Assembly (NCBI GenBank): GCA_014381035.1
Contig: JACMIS010000706.1
Coordinates: 1 to 7,654 of the forward strand
DNA from: Armatimonadota bacterium
GTDB taxonomy: Bacteria > Armatimonadota > Armatimonadia > Armatimonadales > Armatimonadaceae
Direction: 5' to 3'
DNA length: 7,654 bases
Within the stretch, counting starts at the first letter, position 1, and the number at the start of each line of letters is the position of its first letter. The translations under genes were made by a program, and so were the position numbers. A model generated the notes under the pieces. It was not told the DNA's origin. It saw nothing but the letters and a program-made list of their open reading frames with translations, and ran no database searches. This document shows, one piece after another, positions 6,948 to 7,654 of the stretch.

Positions 6948-7654
6948 TCAGTGGGAACCGCCCTGTCTAACCGGGTGTAGCCGCGGGAGACAGGAATCGG
7001 CGGCGGCGCGGACGAAGTCGCCTAACGGCAGCACGCGGATCACGCCGAGGCAGTCGCGAAAGGAAGCCGTGTCGGACAGGAGACGTACCAGCATATCCGG
7101 CGGTACGCGAGCGAACATTCGCGCGAAGTAGCCCGGAACGGCACCTGGGTTTTGTTGCATTGCCTGCAAAAAGACCCGGTCCAGCGCGGCGGTCCGCCAC
7201 GGGGACCGGGATCGCTTCAGCGGACCCCAATCACCGCTTGTGACCGACTGAGCCAGAGCCTGACAACGTTTCTGGATGCGCAGGAACGCGTAACCGCTCG
7301 ACGGTCGCGCCGCGCCGCCTGCGAGTCCAATGGCGAAGGTGTTGGCTCCTGTCCGGAGCGGAAAATCACGGGTCGTCATCGGGATCATTCCCTGTTCCTC
7401 GCTGCTTACCGTGAAGTCACGCAATCCGTACCGAGAGTGCATATACGCGGCAATCTCCCGGCGACCGGCGAGTGCATTCTCCTCCGGCGCGAGGGCGTCT
7501 TTCGCGCCTCCCCGTGTCGGCAGTAAGAGAGTGTTTTCGACCAGTGCCTCGCGGGAAGAGATCGGCAACAGGTACATAAATCGTATCGCCGTATCCGTCT
7601 TTGTCATTGCCCCTGGTCTCGCGAAATCCATCAGGGTCACGGTTTGCGGGTCGA
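6948..7654 (-). CDS. crtY: Lycopene beta-cyclase (CrtY family), N-terminal part beyond the window
   Basis: The frame is open to the right edge (it reads DPQTVTLMDFARPG at the boundary), so the GTG at 7640 is not the true start and the FAD-binding N-terminus is outside. What remains is about 235 residues, the C-terminal portion of a cyclase normally near 400. The family segments are clear: IRFMYLLPISSREALVENT, the last Glu-containing piece matching the essential acidic motif; EEQGMIPMTT; FAIGLAGGAARPSSGYAF; and the C-terminal AALDRVFLQAM and LVRLLSDTASF helices. The enzyme uses reduced FAD to cyclise both ends of lycopene to beta-carotene, at the membrane. It is directly upstream of the Blh gene and probably in one operon. 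Family certainty is high; mono- versus bicyclisation cannot be read from the sequence. Confidence 0.9.
   Translation of the reverse strand, partial: DPQTVTLMDFARPGAMTKTDTAIRFMYLLPISSREALVENTLLLPTRGGAKDALAPEENALAGRREIAAYMHSRYGLRDFTVSSEEQGMIPMTTRDFPLRTGANTFAIGLAGGAARPSSGYAFLRIQKRCQALAQSVTSGDWGPLKRSRSPWRTAALDRVFLQAMQQNPGAVPGYFARMFARVPPDMLVRLLSDTASFRDCLGVIRVLPLGDFVRAAADSCLPRLHPVRQGGSH

Noticed and set aside
7638..7640. GTG at 7640 as the start of the lycopene cyclase
   Set aside because: The frame stays open to the edge and the translation beyond it fits the family, and the FAD-binding domain is missing, so the true start is outside.

Overview
The window looks like a chromosomal segment of an Armatimonadota-like bacterium, high in G+C, with strong codon bias and compact gene spacing. 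The main clue is the C-terminal stretch KQLGTALRMYSQDYDERYP in the second secreted protein. It closely resembles the segment that follows the N-terminal helix in the many type IV pilin-like proteins of Armatimonadota and related phyla. The assignment is an inference from family knowledge, with moderate confidence. I see no tRNA, rRNA, CRISPR array, insertion sequence or origin.

Plus strand, 2-3905: a gene open at the left edge encodes the end of a six-hairpin (MGH1-like) glycoside hydrolase that seems to lack its catalytic (alpha/alpha)6 barrel. Its stop overlaps, as ATGA, the start of a secreted protein of 514 residues. That protein has a diverged paralogue of 488 residues 194 bases downstream. 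Both have a signal peptide, a beta-propeller-like body and a short pilin-like tail without a pilin leader. The gap between them holds a coding-like fragment of an unrecognised gene (about 2241-2381).

Centre, 3906-3980: a near-perfect 19-bp inverted repeat lies between the converging gene groups and probably serves as a shared terminator.

Minus strand, 7654-3981 (read right to left): a lycopene beta-cyclase open at the right edge is followed 56 bases later by a Brp/Blh-type beta-carotene 15,15'-dioxygenase. Together they would turn lycopene into beta-carotene and then retinal, which predicts a microbial rhodopsin elsewhere in the genome. After a 154-base gap with several small dyads come a phytanoyl-CoA dioxygenase family (PhyH) oxygenase and, 21 bases further, an aldo/keto reductase. 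These two look like one oxygenase-reductase transcription unit of unknown substrate.

The most interesting items are the retinal cassette, the pair of propeller/pilin-tail secreted proteins, the barrel-less glycosidase and the orphan coding fragment.
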